Source: an uncultured Pseudomonadota bacterium (GTDB lineage: Bacteria > Myxococcota > UBA796). Taken from it: DNA of 10,642 nt. The notes under the pieces were generated by a model, which saw only the letters and a program-made list of their open reading frames with translations, was not told the origin of the DNA and did not search any database. The translations under genes and the position numbers were made by a program. Below, in pieces: positions 1 through 8,986 of the stretch; position 1 is the stretch's first letter; each line of letters starts with the position of its first letter. The stretch covers positions 1 to 10,642 of the forward strand of contig CAJWHX010000078.1 of NCBI GenBank assembly GCA_913040875.1, in the 5' to 3' direction.

Positions 1-3000
1 CTTCAGTGTCAACACAGATCCGTACCGTTCCGACAACAGCATTCCAAAGACATCGTCTAGGCGAGGATTGTCATCCTGAATCATAGAGTGTAAAAAGGCT
101 TCTGGACCTTGAGCACTCAACGTCACCCCACGCGTAAAGTACACATTGAACGCCTCTTGGGAAAGTTTCTCGTCTAGCGTCGACAAATAGCCCTGTAATA
201 CATCGTTGACCCAGGCTCCTTTGGCTACCGTCAGTAGACGTAGAGCATCAAAGAATCTAGCATCCTGTGTGGGTGTAGGCTCTCTCAAATTGGATACACT
301 TTGCCGCAATGAGGATACATACTGTGCAATCTCGACTTCGACGGGAAGATCTGTTGATGTATCTGCAAGGGCTGTACTCATATCTACCCCTATTCTTTCA
401 GTGCGTTCTGCACGCATCTTGATTAAATACTCATCTAAATCAATGGTCGTTTCTTCAGCCGATTCGGAGTCCAGCGACTGATGCACCAATTCTGCTTCAT
501 GAAGTAGATCGTTCAACTCTTTCTTACGGGCCTTATAGGCAACCCGTTCCTCTCGGATATCGGCGAGTGTCTCATAGACAAAGGCTTTTTTCAATATCTC
601 AAAATAGAGTTGTTCAAAATCCTCCCCAAAGATCACAGGTTTGGGAATCTTCGCGAAGATAGATTGATCAACAAAGTGCGAATATAAGAAAGAAGCCGTC
701 ATCCAAGACTCTTCAGACCACACGTCGTTCATTCGATTCAATATGGGTTCCATGATGTCGTTGTCGATCATATCTGTCGTCCACTCTTTGACATCTTCAT
801 CTCTCGAATGGAATATCAAATTGAGTCCGGCAAGAAGCATGTCCTCGTATGGGGAATTTAACAACTGTATACAGGCTTCTTTTAGACGACCTTGTACGTG
901 AAGTATTCGCAATGCATCTTTGTCTATCGCAGCGTGACGTAAGGCATAATCATCACTGTCCATCGCTTCGAACAACGCATCTGAAACCCAGGTATCCCCA
1001 AAGAACTGCTTCATTTGAGACAAGGCAATACGCTTTAGAGAAAAATGTTTCGATGCAAATGTCGCTCGAACAAAAGGCGCATATGGTGGGATAACTTCCC
1101 CTTCTTCCACCTTCTTCTTTTCTGCAGACGTACGAGGCGTTCGCATCGTTGCATCAATGGTGTCTCTAAACGACACCCCATGGTTTAGGGCATCCAGATT
1201 CAAGAAATCTGCCCACAACTCTTCGTGCCAAGATAGCACTGACTTATCAGCCCTAATCATTGTATCTTGCACATTGCTATTGATTTCCGATAACACATGG
1301 GTAAATACTTGATTGATTGAGAACTGAAGTAAGAACTGACGAGTTTTCACCAAATCTGCATGAATCAAATTGTATGTCGTATACACCTTGATGAGTTCAC
1401 TCAACTCATCCCTGGCCGAGCCACTCTGTGCCCAAAAGAGAATCCGATTGAGCAATTGAACTTCCGGAAGCAAGCGCTTTGGCAAGCCAATCAGCGGAAT
1501 GGTCGGATCGATACTAGACTCTGTTGTCATGTTGTGAATATCCGCCTCGGCGATCAATCCACCACCTTGTTCTGCCACCAAAGCATCCCAATCTTTTGCC
1601 GTAAATCTAGGCCAATCTGTCCAGTTTGAATCAGCCGCCAGCTTCTCTCCTATACGTTCTTGCAATCGAACCACCGCATACATTCGAACGTCGTCGTAAG
1701 GAGAATCCATCATCATAGAAATCAATGACAGCAACGCATCTTCTCCGTCGCTCTTCGCTTTTGCGTAGAGTCCGCGCAGCGCTTTGGCGCGAATGTTGAC
1801 ATGTTTTGGTCGTTCGCCACGTTCGCGAATCTGTGTAAACAACTCCGTGCGCGTACTCTCAGTAAATGTAACTTCGCTACTTTCAAATAGATACCGAACC
1901 GCAAGTCTCTCCGAATGCGAGTAAACATCGTCTTCAAAAATCAAATTGACAATGCGTCTGGATACATGACGGGTAATTTCAAAGTCATAATCTTCGACGA
2001 GTACTCGAATCTCTTGAGCTTTGTCTCTAGAGGCATACTTGGCTTGTTCGTTTGGTGCTTGCAATATGAGTAGACGCAGTTTCTGCTCTACGATGGGTTC
2101 ATCAATAAACTCGAGCAACCCGTCAACTGCGCGAGACTTCACCACATCGTCTTTGTCATCTACGAGCATCAATAGAATTGGCAATGCAGAGGGCTCTCCC
2201 AACTTTGCAAGGGCCATTGCTCCCAACGAGGCGATCGAGGGTTGATAAGAGAGTGCCATCTCTTGCAGAATCAACTTTTCGGCACCCGTCAAATCTCTTG
2301 TGAGATGAGGCGCTGGATACTCTAACTCAACTCTTTGCGCCAAAAGAAACTCTTTCACAATCCAAGACATTGGAAAGGTTTGAATACAATAACTAAGGGT
2401 ATTGAGTTGCTGTACCCATAAGGTCTCATTGGATTTTTTGCTGCCGAGTAACAATGTCTCCAACTCTGTAACAATCTCTTTTGCTTCTTGAAGATCGACC
2501 CTTTTTGCAGCTCGATTTTCTTCTGGAACTGCAGCTAGAAACAAATTTCCCACTGTCTGATCGATGACAAAGTTGTTTTGCACATGAGACCACAAACTTT
2601 GATCTGTTGTGTTTGAACGAATCTGGCGATCTACAAACCCTGGATACTGTCGACGTTCAGACTCCAAATCATTCATTTGACCATGTAGAACAGAATCTAA
2701 GGAACGCAGATACTTTTCAGCACCCTCTTCAGCAAAAAGCGACAAACGAAATGCCAACTCGCGTAAGTTGTCATTCGAGGACTCCCGAACTTGTCTAAGT
2801 ATATCTAAGGAATCTTGTTTCAATTCAGCGTCTTGAATCATCCCCTTTAAATACAGAAGTTTTAATCCTTGGCGTTGAATCCAAGAGTCTGAATGCGCAA
2901 CGGCCATCAGCACACCTTCTACACCTGGTAGAAACGGCTTCTGCTGTGCAAATAAGAAATGAAACGCATTGCTGACGATATCATCTTCCGAATCTTCATT

Positions 3001-4974
3001 GAACAAATATAGCACTTGCTCAAAAGCCATTTGATAGGTGGTATTGTTTGGATCTGTGTCTCGTTTGCGTGCCAGTTCAGCATAGCCCCTCAAACCTGCT
3101 TGTCGGACTGCCAAATAACTTGACTCATTCGCCAAATCCAATGGATACAAGGATTCATCACCATACAAATGCGGCATTCTCAAATACGCGAGTACATCCA
3201 AACACGTTTGTTCCCAGCGAACACTCATCAAATCTCTAAATATCACCACCAATCGTGGATGTCCTGTTGCATTCAACAGCTCTAAGGCTCTGCTCACAAA
3301 GCTGGGATTGCTTTCGTTTCGAACAAAACCAATCAACACATCAATACTGAGTTGATCTCCAAAATCTTCTATGTATGCGAGCAAAGACTCTCGGTTGACA
3401 GGTTTACCGTCCATCTCTTGCTGAGCATAATGCCATACACCAGTCAAGTGACGAACAACTTTATCTCCTACTGATCCAGTTGCAGACATATCGTTCATGT
3501 CGATACTTCTAAACTTTACTTCTGCAGAATCTTCTCTGGTAGCCCCAGTTTGATGGTCGTGTCCAGACACCAAAATATCTTCAAACGCCCAATCACCACG
3601 CTTATCTTTGACTGGCACGCGGACGGTACATACGCAAGTTGCCGACAACGATAGGCTCCTTGAAGTACTTTTGTCTGTTTGCCACATACGCAAGGTATTG
3701 TCATGACTCAATGAATAAAAATAGTACCCTGGTCCTGATAATACTGCTCGAATATTTTTGGAGTGTCCACCTTTTCCAGACGCTGCGATGCCTTTTGGGA
3801 TGCGTTCTTTAACTTTCAATCGACTCATCGTCAGATCATTTGCAAACGCCGTTAGGTGCTGAACACCATCATGAGACAACGAAAACTGCAATCCTGTGAT
3901 GTGACTCGTATGGCCCATTTGTTTTTGAGCCGTTTGCGTCGTCAGTATCTCACGCTGAAAATCATAGAGCTCCAAACGTTCGACAAGACTCTCTCCTTCA
4001 AGTTTACAACGGAAGATCAAATACAATCCATCGTCAAACCCCAATGCAAAATGGGGTATACCTGTTGCTTCTGCACCTAGAGCGGTAATCCTTCTCAACC
4101 CATTTTCAACCGATACTTCAGCGTCGGATTCATCCATCGTTGGTCTAGGCTGCGGCGCGGGTTCTTGCCAGATAATCTTGTCTGTATCCAAATTGTACAG
4201 GGCCACTGTTTGGGCAGTATCTTTCTCCAAGACAAGAACCAATACATTATGGCTGATGGCTTCGGCAAAACGTATCTTGTCGGTCGTTGAGAAAGCAGTC
4301 AAACCCAAATTACTGGTATTTCCATCAAAATCTTCTTCCGATGGAATGTAGGGCAAGTGATATCCCTGGCCCTCTGTATCTATACACACAATGCGTTGAC
4401 CCTTTTGATACTCTGGATTAAAGGTGTGGTCAAACTCTGTTTTCTCGAGTTGTTTTAAAACCTTTGCCGCCCTTTTGGCATTGGCTTTGGCATTGGCTTT
4501 GGTATCGTCGATAGTTGTAAGCAAATATATTATCGTGTTGCGTTCAAGTTCTGACAACTCTTGCGTCTTTGATATATCTAAGACTCGCTTGACACTCTCT
4601 ACTTGTGTATCAACGGACAACTCTTCGCCTTCATCTAGAGCCTTTATGGATTTTTTCAATGCTCGTTCAATAACTGTGTCGTTTGCCAAGACAACAGAAA
4701 CCATGTCTGGATCCATTTCCACACCATCATACACAAACGTCATCTCTGGAGTTGATTGATTGGGCATAGACACAAAGGATTGGATCGGGTGAGGTGTCGA
4801 GATAATCCAACGCTCAGAATCTACACGGGCCAATATATTGTGGATGGGAGCGAACTGAATACCCAAGTTTCGTCCCTCAGAGTGAGCCGTTGCCATCAAC
4901 AACCAATTGTGGTGTTGAACAACATCCACAACATTTCCGCGCAATGGAAGGTTTAAAGTCTTCGATAAAGCCAT
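1..4974 (-). CDS. Giant WD40-like propeller / HEAT-repeat protein, partial (C-terminus beyond window)
   Basis: The frame is open without a stop from ATG at 4974 to base 1, giving 1658 residues, and runs off the left edge. The start is supported by AGGTG six bases upstream. Residues 1-98 and about 186-495 resemble beta-propeller blades. The clearest are GHTSHITGLQFS (354-365) and the blade at about 404-433 ending SHDNTLRMW, a WD-repeat signature. A charged helical insert (about 99-185) interrupts the propeller. From about 505 onward the protein is helical and HEAT-like, for example 919-957 (LGEPSALPILLMLVDDKDDV), 1079-1109 and 1332-1358. A charged coiled coil spans about 1471-1530, after which helices resume. 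I see no signal peptide, membrane segment, P-loop or catalytic motif, so a cytoplasmic scaffold is likely. It follows the pseudo-EF-Tu gene by 73 bp on the same strand and is probably co-transcribed. Its molecular function is not recognised. Confidence 0.9.
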   Translation of the reverse strand, partial: MALSKTLNLPLRGNVVDVVQHHNWLLMATAHSEGRNLGIQFAPIHNILARVDSERWIISTPHPIQSFVSMPNQSTPEMTFVYDGVEMDPDMVSVVLANDTVIERALKKSIKALDEGEELSVDTQVESVKRVLDISKTQELSELERNTIIYLLTTIDDTKANAKANAKRAAKVLKQLEKTEFDHTFNPEYQKGQRIVCIDTEGQGYHLPYIPSEEDFDGNTSNLGLTAFSTTDKIRFAEAISHNVLVLVLEKDTAQTVALYNLDTDKIIWQEPAPQPRPTMDESDAEVSVENGLRRITALGAEATGIPHFALGFDDGLYLIFRCKLEGESLVERLELYDFQREILTTQTAQKQMGHTSHITGLQFSLSHDGVQHLTAFANDLTMSRLKVKERIPKGIAASGKGGHSKNIRAVLSGPGYYFYSLSHDNTLRMWQTDKSTSRSLSLSATCVCTVRVPVKDKRGDWAFEDILVSGHDHQTGATREDSAEVKFRSIDMNDMSATGSVGDKVVRHLTGVWHYAQQEMDGKPVNRESLLAYIEDFGDQLSIDVLIGFVRNESNPSFVSRALELLNATGHPRLVVIFRDLMSVRWEQTCLDVLAYLRMPHLYGDESLYPLDLANESSYLAVRQAGLRGYAELARKRDTDPNNTTYQMAFEQVLYLFNEDSEDDIVSNAFHFLFAQQKPFLPGVEGVLMAVAHSDSWIQRQGLKLLYLKGMIQDAELKQDSLDILRQVRESSNDNLRELAFRLSLFAEEGAEKYLRSLDSVLHGQMNDLESERRQYPGFVDRQIRSNTTDQSLWSHVQNNFVIDQTVGNLFLAAVPEENRAAKRVDLQEAKEIVTELETLLLGSKKSNETLWVQQLNTLSYCIQTFPMSWIVKEFLLAQRVELEYPAPHLTRDLTGAEKLILQEMALSYQPSIASLGAMALAKLGEPSALPILLMLVDDKDDVVKSRAVDGLLEFIDEPIVEQKLRLLILQAPNEQAKYASRDKAQEIRVLVEDYDFEITRHVSRRIVNLIFEDDVYSHSERLAVRYLFESSEVTFTESTRTELFTQIRERGERPKHVNIRAKALRGLYAKAKSDGEDALLSLISMMMDSPYDDVRMYAVVRLQERIGEKLAADSNWTDWPRFTAKDWDALVAEQGGGLIAEADIHNMTTESSIDPTIPLIGLPKRLLPEVQLLNRILFWAQSGSARDELSELIKVYTTYNLIHADLVKTRQFLLQFSINQVFTHVLSEINSNVQDTMIRADKSVLSWHEELWADFLNLDALNHGVSFRDTIDATMRTPRTSAEKKKVEEGEVIPPYAPFVRATFASKHFSLKRIALSQMKQFFGDTWVSDALFEAMDSDDYALRHAAIDKDALRILHVQGRLKEACIQLLNSPYEDMLLAGLNLIFHSRDEDVKEWTTDMIDNDIMEPILNRMNDVWSEESWMTASFLYSHFVDQSIFAKIPKPVIFGEDFEQLYFEILKKAFVYETLADIREERVAYKARKKELNDLLHEAELVHQSLDSESAEETTIDLDEYLIKMRAERTERIGVDMSTALADTSTDLPVEVEIAQYVSSLRQSVSNLREPTPTQDARFFDALRLLTVAKGAWVNDVLQGYLSTLDEKLSQEAFNVYFTRGVTLSAQGPEAFLHSMIQDDNPRLDDVFGMLLSERYGSVLTLK
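4477..4500. repeat. Two exact tandem copies of a 12-bp unit inside the WD40/HEAT gene
   Basis: The unit ggcattggcttt occurs twice in direct succession. On the coding strand it encodes the run KANAKANAK (residues 159-167) in the charged helical insert of the propeller. It keeps the reading frame. Copy-number change would lengthen or shorten this helix by four residues per unit. Confidence 0.85.
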
Positions 4975-4980
4975 GAGATT

Positions 4981-4985
4981 CACCT
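4981..4985 (-). promoter_or_regulatory. Ribosome binding site of the WD40/HEAT gene
   Basis: AGGTG on the minus strand lies six bases before the ATG at 4974. It fixes the start and shows the second gene has its own initiation signal instead of relying on overlap with the upstream gene. Confidence 0.65.
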
Positions 4986-5047
4986 GTTTAGTAAAATAGA
5001 ATATTCTGTTTCAATGCGTAAAATTGGAAAGACGAAACTGAGAAAAG

Positions 5048-8000
5048 TTAGACCTGATCAAATATCGTCAATGCTTCAATTGGTTGATGTTCATATTTTG
5101 CTTCAATGTAAGCCAGCGCGGACCAGACAACTTCTTGAACAGCCTTGCCTTTATACGCCGTTAGTTCTTGAAACACTGGAACGATCGCCTCTGCAAACAC
5201 ACGATCTTGCAGCGCCAAATCTCGAAAACTCTCAATCAACAACCGCTTGGTTTTCCAAGAGGGTACCTTTTCGACACCCCGTTCAGACTTTGGTCTGGGA
5301 TTTGAGGGCAATTGAAACAACTGCCGTATTGCAAAGAGCACCAGTCGACCGTGGTCCGTGAGATTGGGATGAATGTTCTCTGAGGTTCCCTCTCCCAAAT
5401 ACTTGATTGTTCCCACTGCCGCATATTGTGTTGGAAAGGTTTTGGACACTTTTACTTTTTCCCGTTTCCCTCGTTCCATATTACCAGGAACGACAGAGTT
5501 TTCATACGGTGTCCACTCTGGAGTAACCAGCGGAATATGGGCTATGTTGTACAGCACCTGAATCACGAGTGCACGCACGTTGGCATCCGGACTGGTTGTC
5601 AGTTCTACCAGTTTGTCTGGCTGTGCAAAACGGCTTGGAAACGCTTGAATGATCTCCAATCCCAAACTCCGAACAGTTCCATCCGTCGAATAACAGTATT
5701 CAAAGAGCTCTTCTGGCGTGAACGACTCGTGCATCAAATCTATGGTGGCAAACTCTGTTCGAGGCGTCATCATACACTCCACAACAAAATCTCGGACTTC
5801 TTCTGTACCCGTCAGCAAAGGCACCAACTCCGCAAATCCAAATGTTCCGCTATTATCTCGGTATCGTGCTACCCAGTCTGTCCAATACATCTCCGCCAAT
5901 TCCATCGCAAAAGAACGATGATACTGCGATCGTTCTGACTCTGGATCTGGGTCTACCTGTCCTATAAACCACTCGAGTGAGAAGTGATCGGGAGACACAA
6001 TACAAGAAGCATCCACATCAAACGATTGCTGACGAATCTCAGCAGATCTTTCTAAACGACCAAGCAAAAATGGCTTCCAAAATTTAGCACTATCGGAATT
6101 GTATCTCAGACCCGCATCAAGTTCTTCGAGCATTCGATCAACACCGGCACGATTGCCTTCTGGTGTATCTTCTAAAGTGCTTTCATCTACGGTGTAATCC
6201 AACAGGGTAAGTCCATAATTGGGAAAATTCGTCTGAAACAATTTTCGGATGGTACCGTACGCCCATCCACTTTTGTTTCGTCTGTCTAGAACCCAACGAT
6301 ATCCGAGTGTCTCCACACTACAATCGATGTGACTTGCAATGGTTTCGATGGCAAACGCTTCCGTATTTTGATTTTTATAGCTTCGATGACCCCAAATATA
6401 AACATGCTGATATTGAATAGCCGCTTTCCATTGGTTGCTTGCATCCAGCTCTTCGTCTAGGAAACTCTTCCATCCCTCTAGAGTATATTCATCCCTTGAT
6501 ATTAAGTGTTTCAAAAATGCAATAGGGAAATCGACTTGGTCAACTTCATTGCGGTACGCATCGATTGCGTATTGTCTGTTTTCTTCGCGCCTTGAAACCA
6601 ACAGTTGTCGATAATCGATGGTTGTAAAGTTTGAACCTGCCAGTGTATTCCCTTGGACATCCTCTTTGCTCAACGCTTCCCAAGCCCAGTTGTATAGAAT
6701 CAGCTGCGCCGGCTCAGAAAAAACATTTTCATAATACACGGGATAAAAGTCCAAGTTGGATTGATGAAATCCTTCTCTTATGAAGGTTTCGGCAAGGTTC
6801 ACTTCTCGTATGTCTGATGCGTACAGTCTGTTTTTCAACCACTCCACACCAATTTGCCTTTTAAAGCGTTCCTTTATCGATTTTACGGCATAAGAATGCA
6901 TCCGATCGTCCGATATCAACTCCGTCCAAAAGTCTAATGACAACTGCGATTGATACGGAGACCTTTTCTCGCCATCAGGAAAGAGCAGAAACAAACCCAA
7001 CTCATGAATCTCTGATTGTCTTTGACGGAGAAGCCAAAGCACCTTGTCCAAATCAATTACATCCGTCAGTCTTTCCATGAATTGCCGAATAAAATTGCAC
7101 GCATAGTTCACCAAATCACTGTCCAAACGACCAAATTCTGGATTTAAGAAAGTGAGTACAACATGATGCAATCCATGATCAATAAATTTCGCTTGGGGAA
7201 TATCTGTTCCCAAGGCTGGATCCGTAGCACAGACCCATTCAATCACAAACTCACGAATACTTTTTGACGCTGACGGATTGCACCCTTGTGCCACAATCCA
7301 TTCAGTTGGCAACCGTTTCAAAGCCGACTGATGATTGCTTCTCAACATATCGAAAGCCCATTCTCGAATGTCTTCACAGGCTGCATTACTCCAAAGGTTG
7401 CGTAGAACATCTACAGATTGTGTACTTGTCCACGTGAGGTCCTCCGCCCAATCAGCCCAAATATCTCGATTGTTCCACCAATTCCTAAATGTCGGGGCAA
7501 CCAACAAGACTTCTGCCGTAACAGCTTCTTGTGTTTCATCAGACAATAGGTAATATTGATCATTCAACAGGCGTCTGAACATCTTGTTCAGAAATATCCT
7601 CGCCTCCTTAGTGATTTCAATAGAAGAAGAATCAAACTCGGTGAGTGAAGAATCGTTGTAGTATGAATAAGGGTCGGACCAATCAATGACCCCCACTTCA
7701 TTCGGCAAATAGTACTCACTCAACTCCGTTCGGATACCTCTTTCGGTTTTAATATAGGCATTAGACGTCTTCCACCGATTGTACGTCAGAGCAAAGAGGG
7801 TCCAACGTTGATCCAAAATCCCTCGCTTTAAAATGTACTTAAACGCCTGCCATGGGCCCCACTTTAGTGGAACATGCTGCACAATCTTCGTCAACTGCTC
7901 CAAAGCATACGAACTGTTGTCATCATAAAGCATCAACATAAATTCGCCTACTTTGAGACGCTCAGGAACGTGTGCAGCCTTCTTTTGTACAAATTCATTG

Positions 8001-8869
8001 AAACGTTGTGTAAACAATTCCGCTTTTTGCTTACGGATGGCTTGATGTGGATAACGACTGTTGTCTTGTGGATAACGAGGCTTCACATTTTCAAGAACAT
8101 CAGACTTGATGGCGTCTACATGATAATCTCTTCGAAACTTCTCGTATCCCTTCAGCACTTTGGATATAGACTCATTGCTAGCAGAGGTCACAGAACGCAA
8201 TTTATCGTTCAGACGTTTAATGGATTCCATTCCTATGGTTGTTTCCTCACCATTGACAGCAGCCCATGCCGATCCAGAATGAAATACTTCTGTGCCTGCA
8301 TTAAAGCCGTTGTTTTCAAGAAGCTCTTGAACTTCCATTTGAACCAACCCTACAATCTCTTCGCGATCTTCTTCGTCAAACTCGTCAACTTTATTGAGGA
8401 ATACAACAATTTTTGAGAGGTTACCCTGTTTTGCAAGAGCAATTAGTTCTCTTGTTTGAGGCATCACACCGTCCGCTATAGAAACGACCAAACATAGTAC
8501 CATTGCCTGTTGCAATATCGAAACAGAAATTTCTGAACTGGCAGTTCCGTCAATGAGACGAAATCTTGCCCCATCTGTGTTGGTATACGTACACTCTGAG
8601 TCGTTCCCTACGACAGAACCATCTTGTGTATCATACAACTCGAACAATGCTTGGTACACTGTTGACATACCGTGTTCTGTATGACCGTGTAAAATGACCG
8701 TCTGCTGAGATATCTGTACTGTTTGTGTGGGGTATGGATCCAACTCCACCACTTTACAGACATATTCGGCCAATCTAGGGTCTTGTGTCTTGTAGGCTTT
8801 CACCAGTCCCTTAAGAGAAAGCGTTCCATCATCATACAGCTGCTTGTCATCGGCAGAAATTGTGTGCAT
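5048..8869 (-). CDS. Degenerate EF-Tu-type GTPase domain fused to a large HEAT-like repeat protein
   Basis: The product has 1273 residues from ATG 8869, which has GGGG five bases upstream; an in-frame TTG at 8893 lacks a good site. Residues 58-210 are plainly EF-Tu-like: ADGVMPQTRELIALAKQ (132-148), VFLNKVDEFDEED (156-168), the MEVQELL helix (178-184) and GSAWAAVNGE (199-208) match EF-Tu ADGPMPQTRE, NKCD, MEVRELL and GSALKALEGD. The P-loop reads GHTEHGMST (62-70) instead of GHVDHGKTT, so the Lys is Met68. The RGIT switch is missing. DCPGH is DGTAS (107-111), losing the DxxG Gly and catalytic His. GTP hydrolysis is therefore unlikely; nucleotide binding through NKVD is uncertain. Domains II and III are absent. 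Residues from about 245 to the end are helical, HEAT-like units, for example about 1085-1110 (SPDANVRALVIQVLYNIA). It is probably the first gene of an operon with the WD40/HEAT gene. The cellular role is unknown; a translation-factor mimic or sensor is inference. Confidence 0.93.
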   Translation of the reverse strand: MHTISADDKQLYDDGTLSLKGLVKAYKTQDPRLAEYVCKVVELDPYPTQTVQISQQTVILHGHTEHGMSTVYQALFELYDTQDGSVVGNDSECTYTNTDGARFRLIDGTASSEISVSILQQAMVLCLVVSIADGVMPQTRELIALAKQGNLSKIVVFLNKVDEFDEEDREEIVGLVQMEVQELLENNGFNAGTEVFHSGSAWAAVNGEETTIGMESIKRLNDKLRSVTSASNESISKVLKGYEKFRRDYHVDAIKSDVLENVKPRYPQDNSRYPHQAIRKQKAELFTQRFNEFVQKKAAHVPERLKVGEFMLMLYDDNSSYALEQLTKIVQHVPLKWGPWQAFKYILKRGILDQRWTLFALTYNRWKTSNAYIKTERGIRTELSEYYLPNEVGVIDWSDPYSYYNDSSLTEFDSSSIEITKEARIFLNKMFRRLLNDQYYLLSDETQEAVTAEVLLVAPTFRNWWNNRDIWADWAEDLTWTSTQSVDVLRNLWSNAACEDIREWAFDMLRSNHQSALKRLPTEWIVAQGCNPSASKSIREFVIEWVCATDPALGTDIPQAKFIDHGLHHVVLTFLNPEFGRLDSDLVNYACNFIRQFMERLTDVIDLDKVLWLLRQRQSEIHELGLFLLFPDGEKRSPYQSQLSLDFWTELISDDRMHSYAVKSIKERFKRQIGVEWLKNRLYASDIREVNLAETFIREGFHQSNLDFYPVYYENVFSEPAQLILYNWAWEALSKEDVQGNTLAGSNFTTIDYRQLLVSRREENRQYAIDAYRNEVDQVDFPIAFLKHLISRDEYTLEGWKSFLDEELDASNQWKAAIQYQHVYIWGHRSYKNQNTEAFAIETIASHIDCSVETLGYRWVLDRRNKSGWAYGTIRKLFQTNFPNYGLTLLDYTVDESTLEDTPEGNRAGVDRMLEELDAGLRYNSDSAKFWKPFLLGRLERSAEIRQQSFDVDASCIVSPDHFSLEWFIGQVDPDPESERSQYHRSFAMELAEMYWTDWVARYRDNSGTFGFAELVPLLTGTEEVRDFVVECMMTPRTEFATIDLMHESFTPEELFEYCYSTDGTVRSLGLEIIQAFPSRFAQPDKLVELTTSPDANVRALVIQVLYNIAHIPLVTPEWTPYENSVVPGNMERGKREKVKVSKTFPTQYAAVGTIKYLGEGTSENIHPNLTDHGRLVLFAIRQLFQLPSNPRPKSERGVEKVPSWKTKRLLIESFRDLALQDRVFAEAIVPVFQELTAYKGKAVQEVVWSALAYIEAKYEHQPIEALTIFDQV
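8046..8075 (-). other. Two perfect DnaA-box sequences 21 bp apart inside the pseudo-EF-Tu gene
   Basis: TTATCCACA, the consensus DnaA box, occurs on the minus strand at 8054-8046 and again at 8075-8067. It is embedded in an 11-bp direct repeat (CGTTATCCACA) and codes for the RYP pair at residues 265-267 and 272-274. The 21-bp phasing puts both boxes on the same face of the helix. No AT-rich unwinding region or dnaA/dnaN gene is nearby, so this is not called an origin. It may be coding coincidence. Confidence 0.35.
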
Positions 8870-8874
8870 AATTA

Positions 8875-8878
8875 CCCC
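8875..8878 (-). promoter_or_regulatory. Ribosome binding site of the pseudo-EF-Tu gene (decides the start)
   Basis: GGGG on the minus strand lies five bases before the ATG at 8869. The upstream in-frame TTG (8893) has no comparable site, so the ATG is preferred. It removes eight residues from the longest possible reading frame. Confidence 0.5.
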
Positions 8879-8915
8879 ATCGTGCGAAATCAACCCATGA
8901 TTTCAAATGTACAAT

Positions 8916-8944
8916 ATTATACCATATTTGTGTCTATCAGAAAC
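8916..8944 (-). promoter_or_regulatory. Extended -10 sigma70-type promoter of the pseudo-EF-Tu / WD40-HEAT operon
   Basis: The minus strand carries TGGTATAAT at 8924-8916, a perfect -10 hexamer with the extended TGn element. The position 17 bp upstream (8944-8939) reads GTTTCT, a poor -35, which fits an extended -10 promoter. Transcription would start near 8909 and leave a leader of about 40 bases before ATG 8869. This position was not tested against transcription data. Confidence 0.65.
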
Positions 8945-8986
8945 TATTTTATGCCTCAATCACTCAAATATAGCGTTCACTGAAGT

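Noticed and set aside
4424..4759. 111-residue plus-strand frame containing an ALALALAL run
   Set aside because: The run is the antisense reading of the tandem 12-bp repeat in the WD40/HEAT gene, not a signal or membrane segment.
5426..5938. 170-residue plus-strand open frame, with overlapping frames at 5014-5361 and 5373-5561
   Set aside because: All are antisense to the C-terminal helical region of the pseudo-EF-Tu gene, with no recognisable domain and no start signal.
8046..8075. Replication origin
   Set aside because: There are only two DnaA boxes, inside a gene, with no AT-rich unwinding region and no replication genes nearby.
7874..8416. 180-residue plus-strand open frame opposite the EF-Tu-like domain
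   Set aside because: It is antisense to a strongly supported domain, and its composition (runs of His, Leu, Phe) looks like a shadow of the other strand.
8870..8893. Longer form of the pseudo-EF-Tu protein starting at TTG 8893
   Set aside because: The TTG has no good Shine-Dalgarno site, whereas ATG 8869 has GGGG at five bases.
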